DNA from: Aquisalimonas lutea
GTDB taxonomy: Bacteria; Pseudomonadota; Gammaproteobacteria; Nitrococcales; Aquisalimonadaceae
Length of the DNA stretch: 64,000 bases
NCBI RefSeq assembly: GCF_030409225.1
Contig: NZ_JAUFPK010000001.1
Location: 2,037,566-2,101,565, forward strand
Direction: 5' to 3'
Position numbers and translations under genes: made by a program. Positions 1 to 8,674 of the stretch are shown here, piece by piece. Position 1 is the stretch's first letter. Each line of letters begins with the position of its first letter. Under the pieces are notes generated by a model that was given only the letters and a program-made list of their open reading frames with translations, was not told the DNA's origin and ran no database searches.

Positions 1-150
1 CGGGGTTGAAGCCCCTCCCACAAGCGGGTTGCGGAGCCTGCGGTGCAATCCCGGAGAAGCGGATTCAGCCGTGGGAGCGGCTTCAGCCGCGACCGTTGCA
101 GAGAACCGGGATCACTGGAAGGTCGGGGCTGAAGCCCCTCCTGCACGGCT
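1..150. repeat. REP-like palindromic intergenic repeats
   Basis: Three related units are visible: GAAGCCCCTCCCAC near 9-22, GTGGGAGCGGCTTCAGCC at 71-88, and its near reverse complement GGTCGGGGCTGAAGCCCC at 121-138. They alternate in orientation and can fold on each other. This is the pattern of repetitive extragenic palindromes in high-GC gammaproteobacteria. The element lies just downstream of the copper chaperone gene, where it could act as a transcript end. No second copy was found elsewhere in the window. Confidence 0.6.
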
Positions 151-161
151 CCGGGGTCGGC

Positions 162-632
162 TCAGTGCTCCATGTTGTGCCCGCTGTCGCCGCCGGGTCC
201 GTGGCGCGCGACCTCGGCGGTGACCGTCTTGCGCTCGCCGTCGTCGAAGATGAGCTCCAGCTCCAGCTCGTCGCCGGCCCGGGGCGGGTCGATGTCGCGG
301 CCCATGAGCATGATGTGGTAGCCGCCCGGCTCCAGGACGGCTTCGCCGCCGGCCGGCACGGTGAGCCGCTCGCGGTGCTCCATGCGGGCCATGCCGTCCT
401 CCTCGATGCTCTCGTGGATCTCCGCGCGGGCATAGCCTTCGCTCTCCACTGCCACCAGGTGGCGCTCGGTCTCCGTGGCGTTGTCGATGCGCAGGTAGCC
501 GGCGGCGTTGTCCGCCACCGGCGGCATCTCGCGGACCCAGGCACCGTGGATCGTCAGGCCCTCGCCCGCGCTCAGGGGAAGTGCCAGGGCGAGGGCGATC
601 GCCCCCGCGCACGTGCATGCCAATCGGTTCAT
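162..632 (-). CDS. PCu(A)C family periplasmic copper chaperone
   Basis: This is a 156-residue secreted protein of the PCu(A)C (DUF461) family. Family members carry Cu(I) in the periplasm and help metallate the CuA site of cytochrome oxidase. The first 22 or so residues form a signal peptide. The copper-binding H/M pattern is visible: an AEIHE segment followed by Met residues, then YHIMLMG. The tail SGHNMEH adds further possible copper ligands. I chose the ATG at 632 because GGAGAGAGGA precedes it and the signal peptide starts there; a longer open frame reaching 827 has no support. It stands alone, and the divergent hydrolase gene starts 146 bases away. The copper-export genes near 41-44 kb are the only other copper genes in the window. 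Confidence 0.85.
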   Translation of the reverse strand: MNRLACTCAGAIALALALPLSAGEGLTIHGAWVREMPPVADNAAGYLRIDNATETERHLVAVESEGYARAEIHESIEEDGMARMEHRERLTVPAGGEAVLEPGGYHIMLMGRDIDPPRAGDELELELIFDDGERKTVTAEVARHGPGGDSGHNMEH

Positions 633-777
633 TCCGTTGTCCTCTCTCCTGCAGATGGGTTGTGGCGCGAAGGCGAAGTCTACCGCTGCGGCCGGCCGGG
701 TGGCGAGATCGGCGTGACATTGCGGCGCATGCCCGGGACACTGGGGAACCTGCAGTCCACCGGGGGAGTCGTCGCCC

Positions 778-1650
778 ATGCTGTTTCCCGGCTTTACCGA
801 GCACCGCTTCACCACCGATGCGACCACGATCTTCGCCCGGGTGGGCGGCGCCGGTCCGCCCCTGCTCCTGCTGCACGGCTACCCGCAGACCCACGCCATG
901 TGGCACCCCGTCGCCGGGCGGCTGGCGGAGTGCTACACCGTGGTCTGCCCGGACCTGCGCGGCTACGGGGACAGCGGCCGGCCGGAGAGTGCCCCGGATC
1001 ACGGGCCGTACTCGAAACGCGCCATGGCGGCCGACCAGGTCGCCGTCATGGAGCAGCTGGGCTTTTCGTCCTTCCGCGTGGCCGGGCACGACCGCGGCGC
1101 CCGGGTGGCGCACCGCATGGCCCTGGACTGGCCGGACCGGGTGGAGCGCGCGGCGGTACTGGACATCGTGCCCACGCGGCACGTGTTCGAGACCGCGGAC
1201 CGGCATCTCGCCACCGCATACTACCACTGGTTCTTCCTGATCCAGTCCGGCGGCCTGCCCGAGCACATGATCGGTCTCGACCCGGCGTTCTACCTGCGCG
1301 ACAAGCTCGCGCGCTGGAGCCGGGTGCCGGACGCCTTCGCCGGGGAAGCGGTGGCGGAGTACCTGCGCTGCTTCCATGACCCGGCCGTCATCCACGCCAC
1401 CTGCGAGGACTACCGGGCGGCGGCCACCATCGACCTGGAGCACGACCGGGCGGATGCCGACCGGCGCGTGGAGTGCCCGGTGCTCGCGCTCTGGGGCGAG
1501 CAGGGCGTGGTGGGACAGATGTACGATGCCCTCGGGGTCTGGCGGCAGTATGCCCGGGACGTGACCGGCCGGGCGCTGCCGTGCGGCCATTTCCTGGTGG
1601 AGGAGGCGCCGGAGGCCACCGTCGGGGCGCTGGCGCCGTTCCTGGAGTGA
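778..1650 (+). CDS. haloacetate (fluoroacetate) dehalogenase-like alpha/beta hydrolase
   Basis: This 290-residue alpha/beta hydrolase matches the fluoroacetate dehalogenase (DehH1) pattern. The nucleophile region reads GHDRGARVAHRMALD, giving Asp105 with Arg106 and Arg109, which hold the carboxylate in this family. His150-Trp151 (YYHWFFL) match the pocket residues that bind the halide. Asp129 and His271 would complete the triad, and the oxyanion HGYP motif is at 33-36. The reaction would be hydrolysis of a 2-haloacetate to glycolate plus halide, though many relatives are epoxide or ester hydrolases and the substrate is not proven. The gene is monocistronic and converges on the cyclase gene. 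A strong hairpin lies between the two stops. Confidence 0.75.
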   Translation: MLFPGFTEHRFTTDATTIFARVGGAGPPLLLLHGYPQTHAMWHPVAGRLAECYTVVCPDLRGYGDSGRPESAPDHGPYSKRAMAADQVAVMEQLGFSSFRVAGHDRGARVAHRMALDWPDRVERAAVLDIVPTRHVFETADRHLATAYYHWFFLIQSGGLPEHMIGLDPAFYLRDKLARWSRVPDAFAGEAVAEYLRCFHDPAVIHATCEDYRAAATIDLEHDRADADRRVECPVLALWGEQGVVGQMYDALGVWRQYARDVTGRALPCGHFLVEEAPEATVGALAPFLE

Positions 1651-1663
1651 CGCCGGTGGCAGG

Positions 1664-1693
1664 CCCGGGAGGCCCGGCATCGAGCCTCCCGGG
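1664..1693. terminator. bidirectional hairpin between convergent genes
   Basis: CCCGGGAGGC at 1664-1673 pairs perfectly with GCCTCCCGGG at 1684-1693 around a 10-base loop. It sits between the ends of the convergent hydrolase (stop at 1650) and cyclase (stop at 1704) genes. No T-run follows on either strand, so it may block read-through or act with Rho. Confidence 0.6.
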
Positions 1694-1703
1694 ATGATGG
1701 CGT

Positions 1704-2771
1704 CTACTTGATGACCACCGGGTTCACCGGTGATCCCGTGCCCTGCTCGACCTTCAGCGGGGCGGCGGTGTAGAGGAAGGTGTACTGGCCGTCCTCGGCG
1801 CTGTCCGCGGCGAGGTCCTCCAGCCAGTTGATCTCCGAGAGCACGATGCCGAGATCCCGCATGAGCGCGCCGTGCAGCGGGATGATCGCCGTCTCGCCGT
1901 CGATCTCCTGGACCACCTTCTCCACGGCGATGTTGTCCATGGCGATGGCCGGGGTCTCCATGTCGTCCAGCCATTCCAGCAGCTCGTGGCTGTAGCACAG
2001 GCCGGGCTCGTTCATGGCGTTCCACTCGGCATCGGGTTCGTCCTCGTAGAACCGCGGCAGCGAGCCGGTGCGGATGAGCAGGATGTCGCGCTTCTCGATT
2101 TCGACATCCTGGGCCTCGGCGGTGGCCTGCAGGTCGTCCAGGTGGATGCAGGTCTCCACGGGCAGGCGGTTGTTGTCGCCGCCCATGTGCCGGCCGACGT
2201 CCAGCAGCACGCCGCGGCCGGCGATGCCGCGCTCGCCGAGAGCCCCCACCGACCCGTGGGCGTGGCCGTGCACGGTGCTGTCGGCGCTCTCGCCGCCGTA
2301 GATCTCCTCGCCGTACCAGGCGTGGGCGAGACCATCCACGTGGGTGGTGCCCTGGAGGTACATGAAGGCGACGTCGTCGGAGAACTTCACGCCGCCGGCC
2401 AGCGGGTCGGCCTTGCCGGAGCTGTAGCTGGCCCCATCCTGGGCCATGTAGTGCTGCATGGGCACGCGGCCGGGAAACACCGGTCCCGAGCCGTGGGTCA
2501 TGGGGATCTGCAGGGTGAACGTATCGCCGCTGCGCACGGCCTGCGTGCCACGCAGGACCTGCTCGGCGTCAAGGTAGTTCAGGGCGCCGACCTCGTCGTC
2601 CTCGCCCCATTTGCCCCAGTTGTTGGGGGCGTCGGCCTGCAGTCGCTCCATCAGGCTCTGCTCGCTGTCCTCGTCGGTGGCGGTGGCCGTCCCCGCCGCA
2701 ACCAGGCCGAACCCGGCCGCCGTGGCGGTGGCCAGGGCCAGTGCGCTCGTACGTAGCTTGTCGTTCAACAT
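1704..2771 (-). CDS. secreted cyclase-family (PF04199) metal hydrolase
   Basis: This 355-residue protein has a signal peptide (about 1-32, ending near TATAT). Its fold is the cyclase/kynurenine-formamidase type. The metal-binding signature is present as GTTHVDGLAH, with His144, Asp146 and His150. Relatives hydrolyse cyclic amides or esters, for example arylformamides, isatin and related lactams. The substrate here is unknown. A signal peptide is uncommon for kynurenine formamidase itself, so a periplasmic role is more likely. It is the last gene of the co-directional run starting with the binding-protein genes, 30 bases after the alcohol dehydrogenase. It is therefore probably part of the same imported-compound pathway. 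Confidence 0.7.
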   Translation of the reverse strand: MLNDKLRTSALALATATAAGFGLVAAGTATATDEDSEQSLMERLQADAPNNWGKWGEDDEVGALNYLDAEQVLRGTQAVRSGDTFTLQIPMTHGSGPVFPGRVPMQHYMAQDGASYSSGKADPLAGGVKFSDDVAFMYLQGTTHVDGLAHAWYGEEIYGGESADSTVHGHAHGSVGALGERGIAGRGVLLDVGRHMGGDNNRLPVETCIHLDDLQATAEAQDVEIEKRDILLIRTGSLPRFYEDEPDAEWNAMNEPGLCYSHELLEWLDDMETPAIAMDNIAVEKVVQEIDGETAIIPLHGALMRDLGIVLSEINWLEDLAADSAEDGQYTFLYTAAPLKVEQGTGSPVNPVVIK

Positions 2772-2801
2772 GGTCTCCTCCTCCCTTGTTGTTGTCGCCG
2801 G

Positions 2802-3932
2802 TCAGTCGAAGGTGATGACCTGGCGTATTGCCTCGCCGCTGGCGAGTCGGTCGAACCCGGTATTGATGTCCTCCAGCGCCAGGGTGCCGCTGAGGAGCTG
2901 GTCGACGGGCAGGCGGTTCTGCCGGAAGAGGGTGACGTAGCGCGCCACGTCGCGCACCGGCACGCAGCTGCCCACGTAGCTGCCGCGCAGGGTGCGCTCC
3001 TCGGCCACCAGGCTGACCTGCTGGATGGCGGCGTACTTGTCCGGGTGTGCGAGCCCGCCGGTGACGGTGACGCCGCCGCGGCGGGTGATGCGGTAGGCGA
3101 GCTCCAGCGCCTTCTCGGAGCCGGCCATCTCGATGACGCGCTCGGCGCCGCCGCCGGTGGCCTGGCGGATCTGCTCCACGGCGTCAGCAGCGCTGCTGTT
3201 GAAGGTGCGGCTGGCGCCGAGCTCCCGGGCGCGCTCGAGCTTGGCGTCGTCGAGGTCGACGGCGATGACCTCGCCGGCGCCGGCGACCAGGGCGCCGAGG
3301 ACGCTGTTCAGGCCCACGCCGCCGAGCCCGACCACGGCGACGCTCTGGCCCGGTCGAATGCCCGCGGAGTTCACCGCCGCGCCCACGCCGGTGAGCACCG
3401 CGCAGCCGAACAGCGCCGCGTGGGTGAACGGCAGCGCCGGGTCGATGCGCACCAGGGAGTTGCGCGAGACCACCGCGTGGTCGGCGAAGCCGGACACGCC
3501 CAGGTGGTGATGGACCGGCGTGCCGTCGGCGCGGTGCAGGCGGCGGCCGCCGTTGATGAGCGAGCCGTCGTTGTTGGCTCGGCCGCCGGGCTCGCACAGG
3601 GCCGGTCGGCCCTCGGCGCAGGGCGGGCAGTGGCCGCAGCTGGGGATGAACACGGCGACCACGTGGTCGCCCTCGCTGAGATCACGCACGCCGGGGCCGA
3701 CCTGGCGGACCACGCCGGCGGCCTCGTGGCCCAGGGCCATGGGCACGGGGCGGGGGCGGTTGCCGTCGATCACCGACAGGTCCGAGTGGCACAGCCCGGC
3801 GGCCTTGATGTCGATGAGCACCTCGCCTTCCTCGGGCGGGTCCAGCACCAGCTCCTCGACGACCAGCGGCCGGGTGTCGGCGTAGGGGCCGGGGCGGCCG
3901 ATTTCGCTGAGAACAGCGGCGCGGGTCTTCAT
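2802..3932 (-). CDS. zinc-dependent NAD(P) alcohol dehydrogenase
   Basis: This 376-residue enzyme is a medium-chain alcohol dehydrogenase. The catalytic zinc ligands are Cys48 (GLCHSD), His69-Glu70 (LGHEAAG) and Cys177 (FGCAVLTG). The structural zinc site is the Cys99-Cys102-Cys105-Cys113 cluster. The nucleotide fold carries GLGGVG at 202-207, followed by an acidic residue (VDLDD) that favours NAD over NADP. It would oxidise an alcohol to an aldehyde in the cytoplasm. It follows the LivF gene by 25 bases and precedes the cyclase by 30 bases, so it is very likely cotranscribed with the importer. That suggests the transported substrate is, or becomes, an alcohol. The exact substrate cannot be read from the sequence. 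Confidence 0.8.
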   Translation of the reverse strand: MKTRAAVLSEIGRPGPYADTRPLVVEELVLDPPEEGEVLIDIKAAGLCHSDLSVIDGNRPRPVPMALGHEAAGVVRQVGPGVRDLSEGDHVVAVFIPSCGHCPPCAEGRPALCEPGGRANNDGSLINGGRRLHRADGTPVHHHLGVSGFADHAVVSRNSLVRIDPALPFTHAALFGCAVLTGVGAAVNSAGIRPGQSVAVVGLGGVGLNSVLGALVAGAGEVIAVDLDDAKLERARELGASRTFNSSAADAVEQIRQATGGGAERVIEMAGSEKALELAYRITRRGGVTVTGGLAHPDKYAAIQQVSLVAEERTLRGSYVGSCVPVRDVARYVTLFRQNRLPVDQLLSGTLALEDINTGFDRLASGEAIRQVITFD

Positions 3933-3957
3933 GGCATCGTCCTCCGTATTGTCGGCG

Positions 3958-4620
3958 TCAGGCGGCCGTGGTGGTGTCAGCGGTCACACTACCGCGTTCG
4001 ATGCGGTAATGGTCATCCACCAGGTCCGCCGAGTGGGTGTCGTCGGATTCGGCCAGGAGGACCGTCAGGCCCTGCCCCCGGAGATCGTGGAGCACCGAGG
4101 ACAGCCGCCGTGCCAGCACCGGCGCGACGCCCTCGAACGGCTCGTCCAGCAGCAGCAGGCGCCGCCCGGGCATGAGGGCGCGCCCCAGCGCGACCAGCTT
4201 CTGCTGGCCGCCGGAGAGCTGGAGCGCCTTGCGGCTGCCGAAGTCCGCAATCTCGGGCATGAGCGAGTAGATCCACTCCAGGCGCTGATCGGCGTCGTCG
4301 AGCCCCAGGGCCCAGGCCGGCAGCAGCATGTTCTCCGTGACCGTGAGATCCGGGATGAGCCGACGCTCCTCGGGCATGTAGCTGATGCGCAGGCGCCCCC
4401 GCTCGTGGGCCGGGCGTCCGGCCAGCTCCTCGCCGGCGAAGCGGATGCTGCCGGAGCGCACCGGCAGCAGCCCCATCACCGCCCGGATGAGAGTCGTCTT
4501 GCCGGCGCCGTTGGAGCCGATGAGCCCGGCCATGTGGTTCTCGCGGACGTTGAGGCTGATGTCGCGCAGGATGTCGATCCCTTCGATGGCGACGTCGAGC
4601 CGGTCGATCTGCAGTCCCAT
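3958..4620 (-). CDS. livF: branched-chain amino acid-type ABC importer ATPase, LivF
   Basis: This 220-residue cytoplasmic ATPase belongs to the LivF group. It has Walker A GSNGAGKTT near residues 34-42, signature LSGGQQK, and Walker B LLLLDEPFEG. It is slightly shorter than typical LivF (about 234). It pairs with the LivG ATPase encoded just upstream, with one base between that stop and this start, to energise the LivHM channel. The operon carries an alcohol dehydrogenase and a cyclase instead of amino-acid genes. The transporter may therefore import a non-amino-acid substrate, as several HAAT-family systems do. Confidence 0.85.
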   Translation of the reverse strand: MGLQIDRLDVAIEGIDILRDISLNVRENHMAGLIGSNGAGKTTLIRAVMGLLPVRSGSIRFAGEELAGRPAHERGRLRISYMPEERRLIPDLTVTENMLLPAWALGLDDADQRLEWIYSLMPEIADFGSRKALQLSGGQQKLVALGRALMPGRRLLLLDEPFEGVAPVLARRLSSVLHDLRGQGLTVLLAESDDTHSADLVDDHYRIERGSVTADTTTAA

Positions 4621-4621
4621 G

Positions 4622-5389
4622 TCAGGCCTCCTTCGCCGCGGGGCGCGCCTTGCCGGTGATGAGCTCCTGCACCGTGGCGTCGCTGAGGACCTCCTCCGCC
4701 GTACCGTCGGCGATGACGCTGCCGTCGGCGAAGGCGAGGAGGCGGGTGACGTAGCGGCGCACCACCTCCATGTCGTGCTCGACGAACAGCACCGTCAGGT
4801 TGCGCCGTGCCACGACCTCCATGACGGTCTCCATGAGGGCGTGCTTCTCCTCGAGGCTGACGCCGCTGGTGGGCTCGTCGAGCAGGATCATGCTCGGGTC
4901 GGCGAGCAGCGCCATGCCGATGTCCAGCAGCTTGCGCGCCCCCTGGGGCATGGCCGTGACCAGCTCGTCGCGATACGCGTCAATGCCCATCTGCTCCAGC
5001 ATGGCCTCGGCGGCCTTCAGGCGCTCGGGGCCGTGCACCGGGCGGAACGGGTTCAGGTGCCGGTTCTCGGCGGCGGCCAGGGCGATGACCAGGTTGTCCA
5101 TGACCGGCAGCTCGTGGAAGACCTGCGGGACCTGGAACGACCGGGACAGGCCCTTGCGCATCAGGCGCCGCGGGCCGGCGCCGCGGATGGATTCGCCCCG
5201 GAAGAGGATCTCCCCCTCACTGGGGGGCAGGTAGCCGGTGACCATGTTGATGAACGTGGTCTTGCCGGCGCCGTTGGCCCCGATGACGCCCACGATCTCC
5301 CCGGTGTCGATGGTGACGTTGATGTCATCCGCCGCCGTGACCGCGCCGAAGTACCGGGACAGGTTGCGCGTGGTCAGCACTGCGCTCAT
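4622..5389 (-). CDS. livG: branched-chain amino acid-type ABC importer ATPase, LivG
   Basis: This 255-residue ATPase has Walker A GANGAGKTT at 37-45 and Walker B MILLDEPTSG at 167-176. In place of the usual LSYGQQR signature it reads MPQGARKLLDIG at 147-158. I recall this as a subgroup variant of LivG-type ATPases. It partners LivF. The start at 5389 overlaps the end of livM by four bases (ATGA), typical of translational coupling. A longer frame reaching 6307 is an out-of-frame reading of livM. Confidence 0.85.
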   Translation of the reverse strand: MSAVLTTRNLSRYFGAVTAADDINVTIDTGEIVGVIGANGAGKTTFINMVTGYLPPSEGEILFRGESIRGAGPRRLMRKGLSRSFQVPQVFHELPVMDNLVIALAAAENRHLNPFRPVHGPERLKAAEAMLEQMGIDAYRDELVTAMPQGARKLLDIGMALLADPSMILLDEPTSGVSLEEKHALMETVMEVVARRNLTVLFVEHDMEVVRRYVTRLLAFADGSVIADGTAEEVLSDATVQELITGKARPAAKEA

Positions 5390-6327
5390 GACGTGGCCCT
5401 CCGCAGCCGCGTGAACAGGCTCCAGATGCCGCCCGGCAGGAACAGGATGATGAGCAGCAGCGTGATGCCGAGTCCCATCTGCCAGGCGTTGGGGATGAGC
5501 TCCACGGCATAGGTGCGCACCAGGGCGAACAGCACCGCGGCGATGAACGGGGCGGCCACGTGGCCGGAGCCCGCCAGCAGCGCGATGAAGACGAACTCGC
5601 CGGACGTGGTCCAGTAGGTCATGCCGGGGTCGACGTGGCCGATCGCCAATGCGTGCAGGGAGCCGCCCAGGGCGCCGACCGCGGCCGCGATGACGTAGTT
5701 GATGTAGAGAACCAGCCGTTGCGAGATGCCCATGTACTCCACGCGCACCTCGTTCTCCCGGATCGCCTCGCAGGCCAGCCCCAGCGCGGAGCGGCGGTAG
5801 CGGTGCAGAAGCACGGCGACGATACTGCCGATGGTGACCGTGAGCAGGAACAGGCTGAGCTGGCCGTAGCCGTCGGGCGGCGTCCAGCCGAGGATGTGCC
5901 AGGTATCGATGCCGAAGCCGTCGGTGCTGCCCAGCGCCCGGCTCTTGACCAGGACGCCGTAGGCGATCATGGAGAACGCCAGCGTAAGCATGGCGAAGAA
6001 GATCTCCCGGTAGCGCGAGACCAGCAGCCCGAGCACCATGGCGAGCGCGACGGCGACGACGAGGCCCAGTGCCAGCATGCCGAAGACCTCGGTGACGCCC
6101 AGGAACCGGTTGCTCATGCCGGCGGCATAGCCGCCGATGCCGAAAAACAGGCCCTGGCCGAAGGAGACCAGGCCGGCGCGGATGAGCAGCACCACCCCCT
6201 GTACCACCAGCGCCGTCGCGAACGCCGAGGTGGCGATGGAGACCATCCAGCTCGGCAGCAGGAATCCCCCCAGGGCGATGAGCAGGCCGCCGGCGAGCAG
6301 AAGCCATTCGGATCGGTCCATTTGCAT
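5386..6327 (-). CDS. livM: branched-chain amino acid-type ABC importer permease, LivM
   Basis: This 313-residue inner-membrane permease is hydrophobic throughout and has the LivM-type conserved loop (CEAIRENEVRVEYMGISQR). The N-terminus (MQMDRSEWLLLAGG) is short, without the long cytoplasmic extension of E. coli LivM. The start codon shares a base with the livH stop (TGATG), and the 3' end overlaps livG by four bases. Together with LivH it forms the substrate channel. Confidence 0.85.
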   Translation of the reverse strand: MQMDRSEWLLLAGGLLIALGGFLLPSWMVSIATSAFATALVVQGVVLLIRAGLVSFGQGLFFGIGGYAAGMSNRFLGVTEVFGMLALGLVVAVALAMVLGLLVSRYREIFFAMLTLAFSMIAYGVLVKSRALGSTDGFGIDTWHILGWTPPDGYGQLSLFLLTVTIGSIVAVLLHRYRRSALGLACEAIRENEVRVEYMGISQRLVLYINYVIAAAVGALGGSLHALAIGHVDPGMTYWTTSGEFVFIALLAGSGHVAAPFIAAVLFALVRTYAVELIPNAWQMGLGITLLLIILFLPGGIWSLFTRLRRATS

Positions 6328-7229
6328 CAGATTTTCCTCGCTGTCGCCTGGCCGAACAGGCCGTGGGGCCGGAAGATGAGCACCGTCGCCATGACCGCGT
6401 AGATGACGAACAGCTCCAGCTCCGGGGCGAGATGAACGGACGCGGCGCGGGCGAGCCCCACGGCGATCGCGCCGATGGCGGCGCCGCCGATGCTGCCGAG
6501 GCCGCCGGAGACGACGACGGCGAACGCCACGACGATGACCTCGGCGCCCAGGCCCGGGGCCACGGAGATGGCCGGCGCCGTCAGGCCGCCCGCCGCCGCG
6601 CCCAGGCCGGCGCCGATCATGAACGTGATCGTGAACATGCGCTTGACGTTGACCCCCATGGCCGCGGACACCTCGCGGTCGTGGATGATCGAGCGCAGGA
6701 TCTTGCCCGTGTGGGTCCGCTCGAGCCAGTACCAGAGCCCGAGGCCCACGAGCAGGGAGATGGCGATGAGGGTGACGTCGTAGTACGCCACCGAGAGGCC
6801 GTCGAAGTTCATGCGGCCCATTTCGGCATAGGGCTGGTAGGGCAGGTAGGACTGGGTGCCCCAGATCAGCTTCATGGCGTCGTCGAGGATCAGCAGCAGC
6901 GCAAAGGTGACGATGAGCATCAGGATCTCGTCACGCCCGTACATGATGCGCAGAACGCCCCGCTCGACGGCGGCCCCCAGCAGGGCGCCGGCCACCAGCG
7001 CGCAGCCGCCGAGCAGCAGGTAGCTCACCAGCATGTGCGTGTCGCCGCTGCCGCCGTAGTACCAGCCGATGGCCGTCGCAGCGGTATAGGCGCCCAGGGC
7101 GTAGAAGGCGCCGTGGGCCAGGTTGAGAATGCGCATGACGCCGTAGATGACGGTCAGCCCGGCGGCGATGAGGAACAGCCACGACGCGTAGATCAAGCCG
7201 TCGGCAAGGATGGCCCAGGCAGTCAGCAT
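6327..7229 (-). CDS. livH: branched-chain amino acid-type ABC importer permease, LivH
   Basis: This 300-residue inner-membrane permease of the LivH type begins MLTAWAILADGLIYAS. It carries the typical NLAHGAFYALGAY segment near residues 36-48 and the cytoplasmic loop REVSAAMGVNVKR. It is the first permease after the two binding-protein genes. A hairpin at 7251-7281 separates it from the upstream binding-protein gene, which would lower permease expression relative to the binding protein. Confidence 0.85.
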   Translation of the reverse strand: MLTAWAILADGLIYASWLFLIAAGLTVIYGVMRILNLAHGAFYALGAYTAATAIGWYYGGSGDTHMLVSYLLLGGCALVAGALLGAAVERGVLRIMYGRDEILMLIVTFALLLILDDAMKLIWGTQSYLPYQPYAEMGRMNFDGLSVAYYDVTLIAISLLVGLGLWYWLERTHTGKILRSIIHDREVSAAMGVNVKRMFTITFMIGAGLGAAAGGLTAPAISVAPGLGAEVIVVAFAVVVSGGLGSIGGAAIGAIAVGLARAASVHLAPELELFVIYAVMATVLIFRPHGLFGQATARKI

Positions 7230-7250
7230 AGATTGATTCCTCGGGTCGGG

Positions 7251-7281
7251 CCCGGGCCGGGGCAGTCGCCGCCGGCCCGGG
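7251..7281 (-). terminator. intra-operon hairpin (attenuating or stabilising)
   Basis: CCCGGGCCGG at 7251-7260 pairs perfectly with CCGGCCCGGG at 7272-7281 across 11 bases, in the gap between the binding-protein stop and livH. No T-run follows. In binding-protein operons such a hairpin usually protects the abundant upstream message and reduces read-through into the permease genes. Confidence 0.55.
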
Positions 7282-7289
7282 GCACGCGC

Positions 7290-8621
7290 TTACTCGCAGT
7301 CGACGCCGGGGAAGCCGGCCTCGATCCATTCCACGGGATCTTCCCCTTCCGGTGCCGTGACGCATTCGGCCTCGTAGTGGATCACGTTCTCCAGGCGCGG
7401 CCCCTCGCTGGAGTCATAGTGATACTCGCCGTAGACCATGTCCTGCACGGCCTGGTGGCCGTCCGCCCGGTCCATGCGCACCGTGCCGCTGACGGATTCG
7501 AAGGAGGCGCCGCGCAGCGTCTCGATGATGGCGTCCCGGTCCGGCTTGGTGCCTGCTTCCGCCCCGGCGTTGTCCGCGGCGTGCTTCAGCCCCAGCAGGG
7601 CCTGCGCCATCTTGTGCGACGGGTAGCTCGGCTGTTCACCATGCGCTTCGACGTAGGCGTCCGTGAACCAGCGGTTGAGCGCGTTGTCCGGCGCGAATAC
7701 GCCGTACGGTCCGCGGCCGCCCAGGATGGTGCCGTCCGGGGCCCGGTCCTCGAAGCGGTAGAACGCCGACTCGCCGGTGGTGAGCAGGGCGGTGGCCGTG
7801 TCCAGAAGGCCGCGTGCGTTCGCCTGGGTGACGAAGGCTTCCATGTCGCCGCCCCAGAAGCTGGAGTGGACGATCTCGGGGCGCGCCGTCTGCAGGGCCG
7901 AGATCTCGGAGCCGTAGTTGCCCTGGAAGATCTGCGGCATCTGCTCGGCGACGATCTCCGTGTCGGGCATGAGCGTGTCCAGCGCGGCCTGGAAGTCCCG
8001 CCACGAGTCCTGGCCCCAGGCGTAGTTCTGCTGGATGCCGGCGATCCGCGTGACGTCCGGGCGCGTGTCCTGCAGGTAGCGCACGGCGCCGATGTTGTCG
8101 GCGGTGGCGTCGAGGCCGGTGCGGAACAGGTACTGCGGCGACTCCACCTCTTCGAACAGTCGGGGCGTGCCGCAGTCGAAGGCGATGGTGAGCATCTCCA
8201 GCTCCTCGGCCACCGGGCCGATGGCCAGGCAGTTGCCGCTGGAGGTATAGCCCACGACGGCGTCCACGTCGCGGCGCTCGACGAGGTTGCGGAATTCCTC
8301 GACCTGCTGTGACGTGCCGCCGTTCTCGTCGATGTAGACCGGATCGATGGTGAGGCCGTTGAGCCCGGCGGTATCGTACGGTGCCGGCAGATCGCCGTTG
8401 TTGATGCCCTCGATGACGACCTCGGCGGCATTGCGGGCGGGAATGCCGAACGGGCCGGACGCGTTGCCGGACAGGAAGGCGACGACGCCGACGCGGAAGG
8501 TGTCTTCCTCGGCGCTGGCGGTGGCGGTCATGCCGGCGAGGCCCGCGGCCGCCAGGGCCAGGGCGCTGCCGGCGGTGGTGACACCGCGGGTCCAGCGGGA
8601 CAGGGACTTGTGCGCTTTCAT
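7290..8621 (-). CDS. periplasmic substrate-binding protein of Liv-type ABC importer (second copy)
   Basis: This 443-residue protein has a Tat-free signal peptide (about 1-37, cut near ATASA-EE). A type I periplasmic-binding fold follows, with the family start FRVGVVAFLSGNASGPFGIPARNAAEV. It has an acidic surface. Six Cys residues are present, including GNCLAIG and a C-terminal VDCE, unusual enough to suggest disulfides. Family members bind amino acids, amides, urea or aromatic acids. It lies 53 bases after a second, different binding-protein gene and before livH. One importer may therefore have two specificities, or one of the two may be a sensor component. Confidence 0.8.
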   Translation of the reverse strand: MKAHKSLSRWTRGVTTAGSALALAAAGLAGMTATASAEEDTFRVGVVAFLSGNASGPFGIPARNAAEVVIEGINNGDLPAPYDTAGLNGLTIDPVYIDENGGTSQQVEEFRNLVERRDVDAVVGYTSSGNCLAIGPVAEELEMLTIAFDCGTPRLFEEVESPQYLFRTGLDATADNIGAVRYLQDTRPDVTRIAGIQQNYAWGQDSWRDFQAALDTLMPDTEIVAEQMPQIFQGNYGSEISALQTARPEIVHSSFWGGDMEAFVTQANARGLLDTATALLTTGESAFYRFEDRAPDGTILGGRGPYGVFAPDNALNRWFTDAYVEAHGEQPSYPSHKMAQALLGLKHAADNAGAEAGTKPDRDAIIETLRGASFESVSGTVRMDRADGHQAVQDMVYGEYHYDSSEGPRLENVIHYEAECVTAPEGEDPVEWIEAGFPGVDCE

Positions 8622-8674
8622 GGTTTCTCCTCCAGAGCGTTTGTTGTCTGCGTGGGAGTGCGCCGGCGGAGGCT

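Noticed and set aside
112-2025. Long minus-strand frame covering the copper chaperone and hydrolase region
   Set aside because: It runs through the dehalogenase gene on the opposite strand and an out-of-frame copy of the chaperone; the real chaperone frame explains the coding signal.
4622-6307. LivM-LivG fusion suggested by one continuous frame
   Set aside because: The first part of the frame is an out-of-frame translation of livM. LivG has its own ATG at 5389 and livM its own frame ending at 5386, so there is no fusion.
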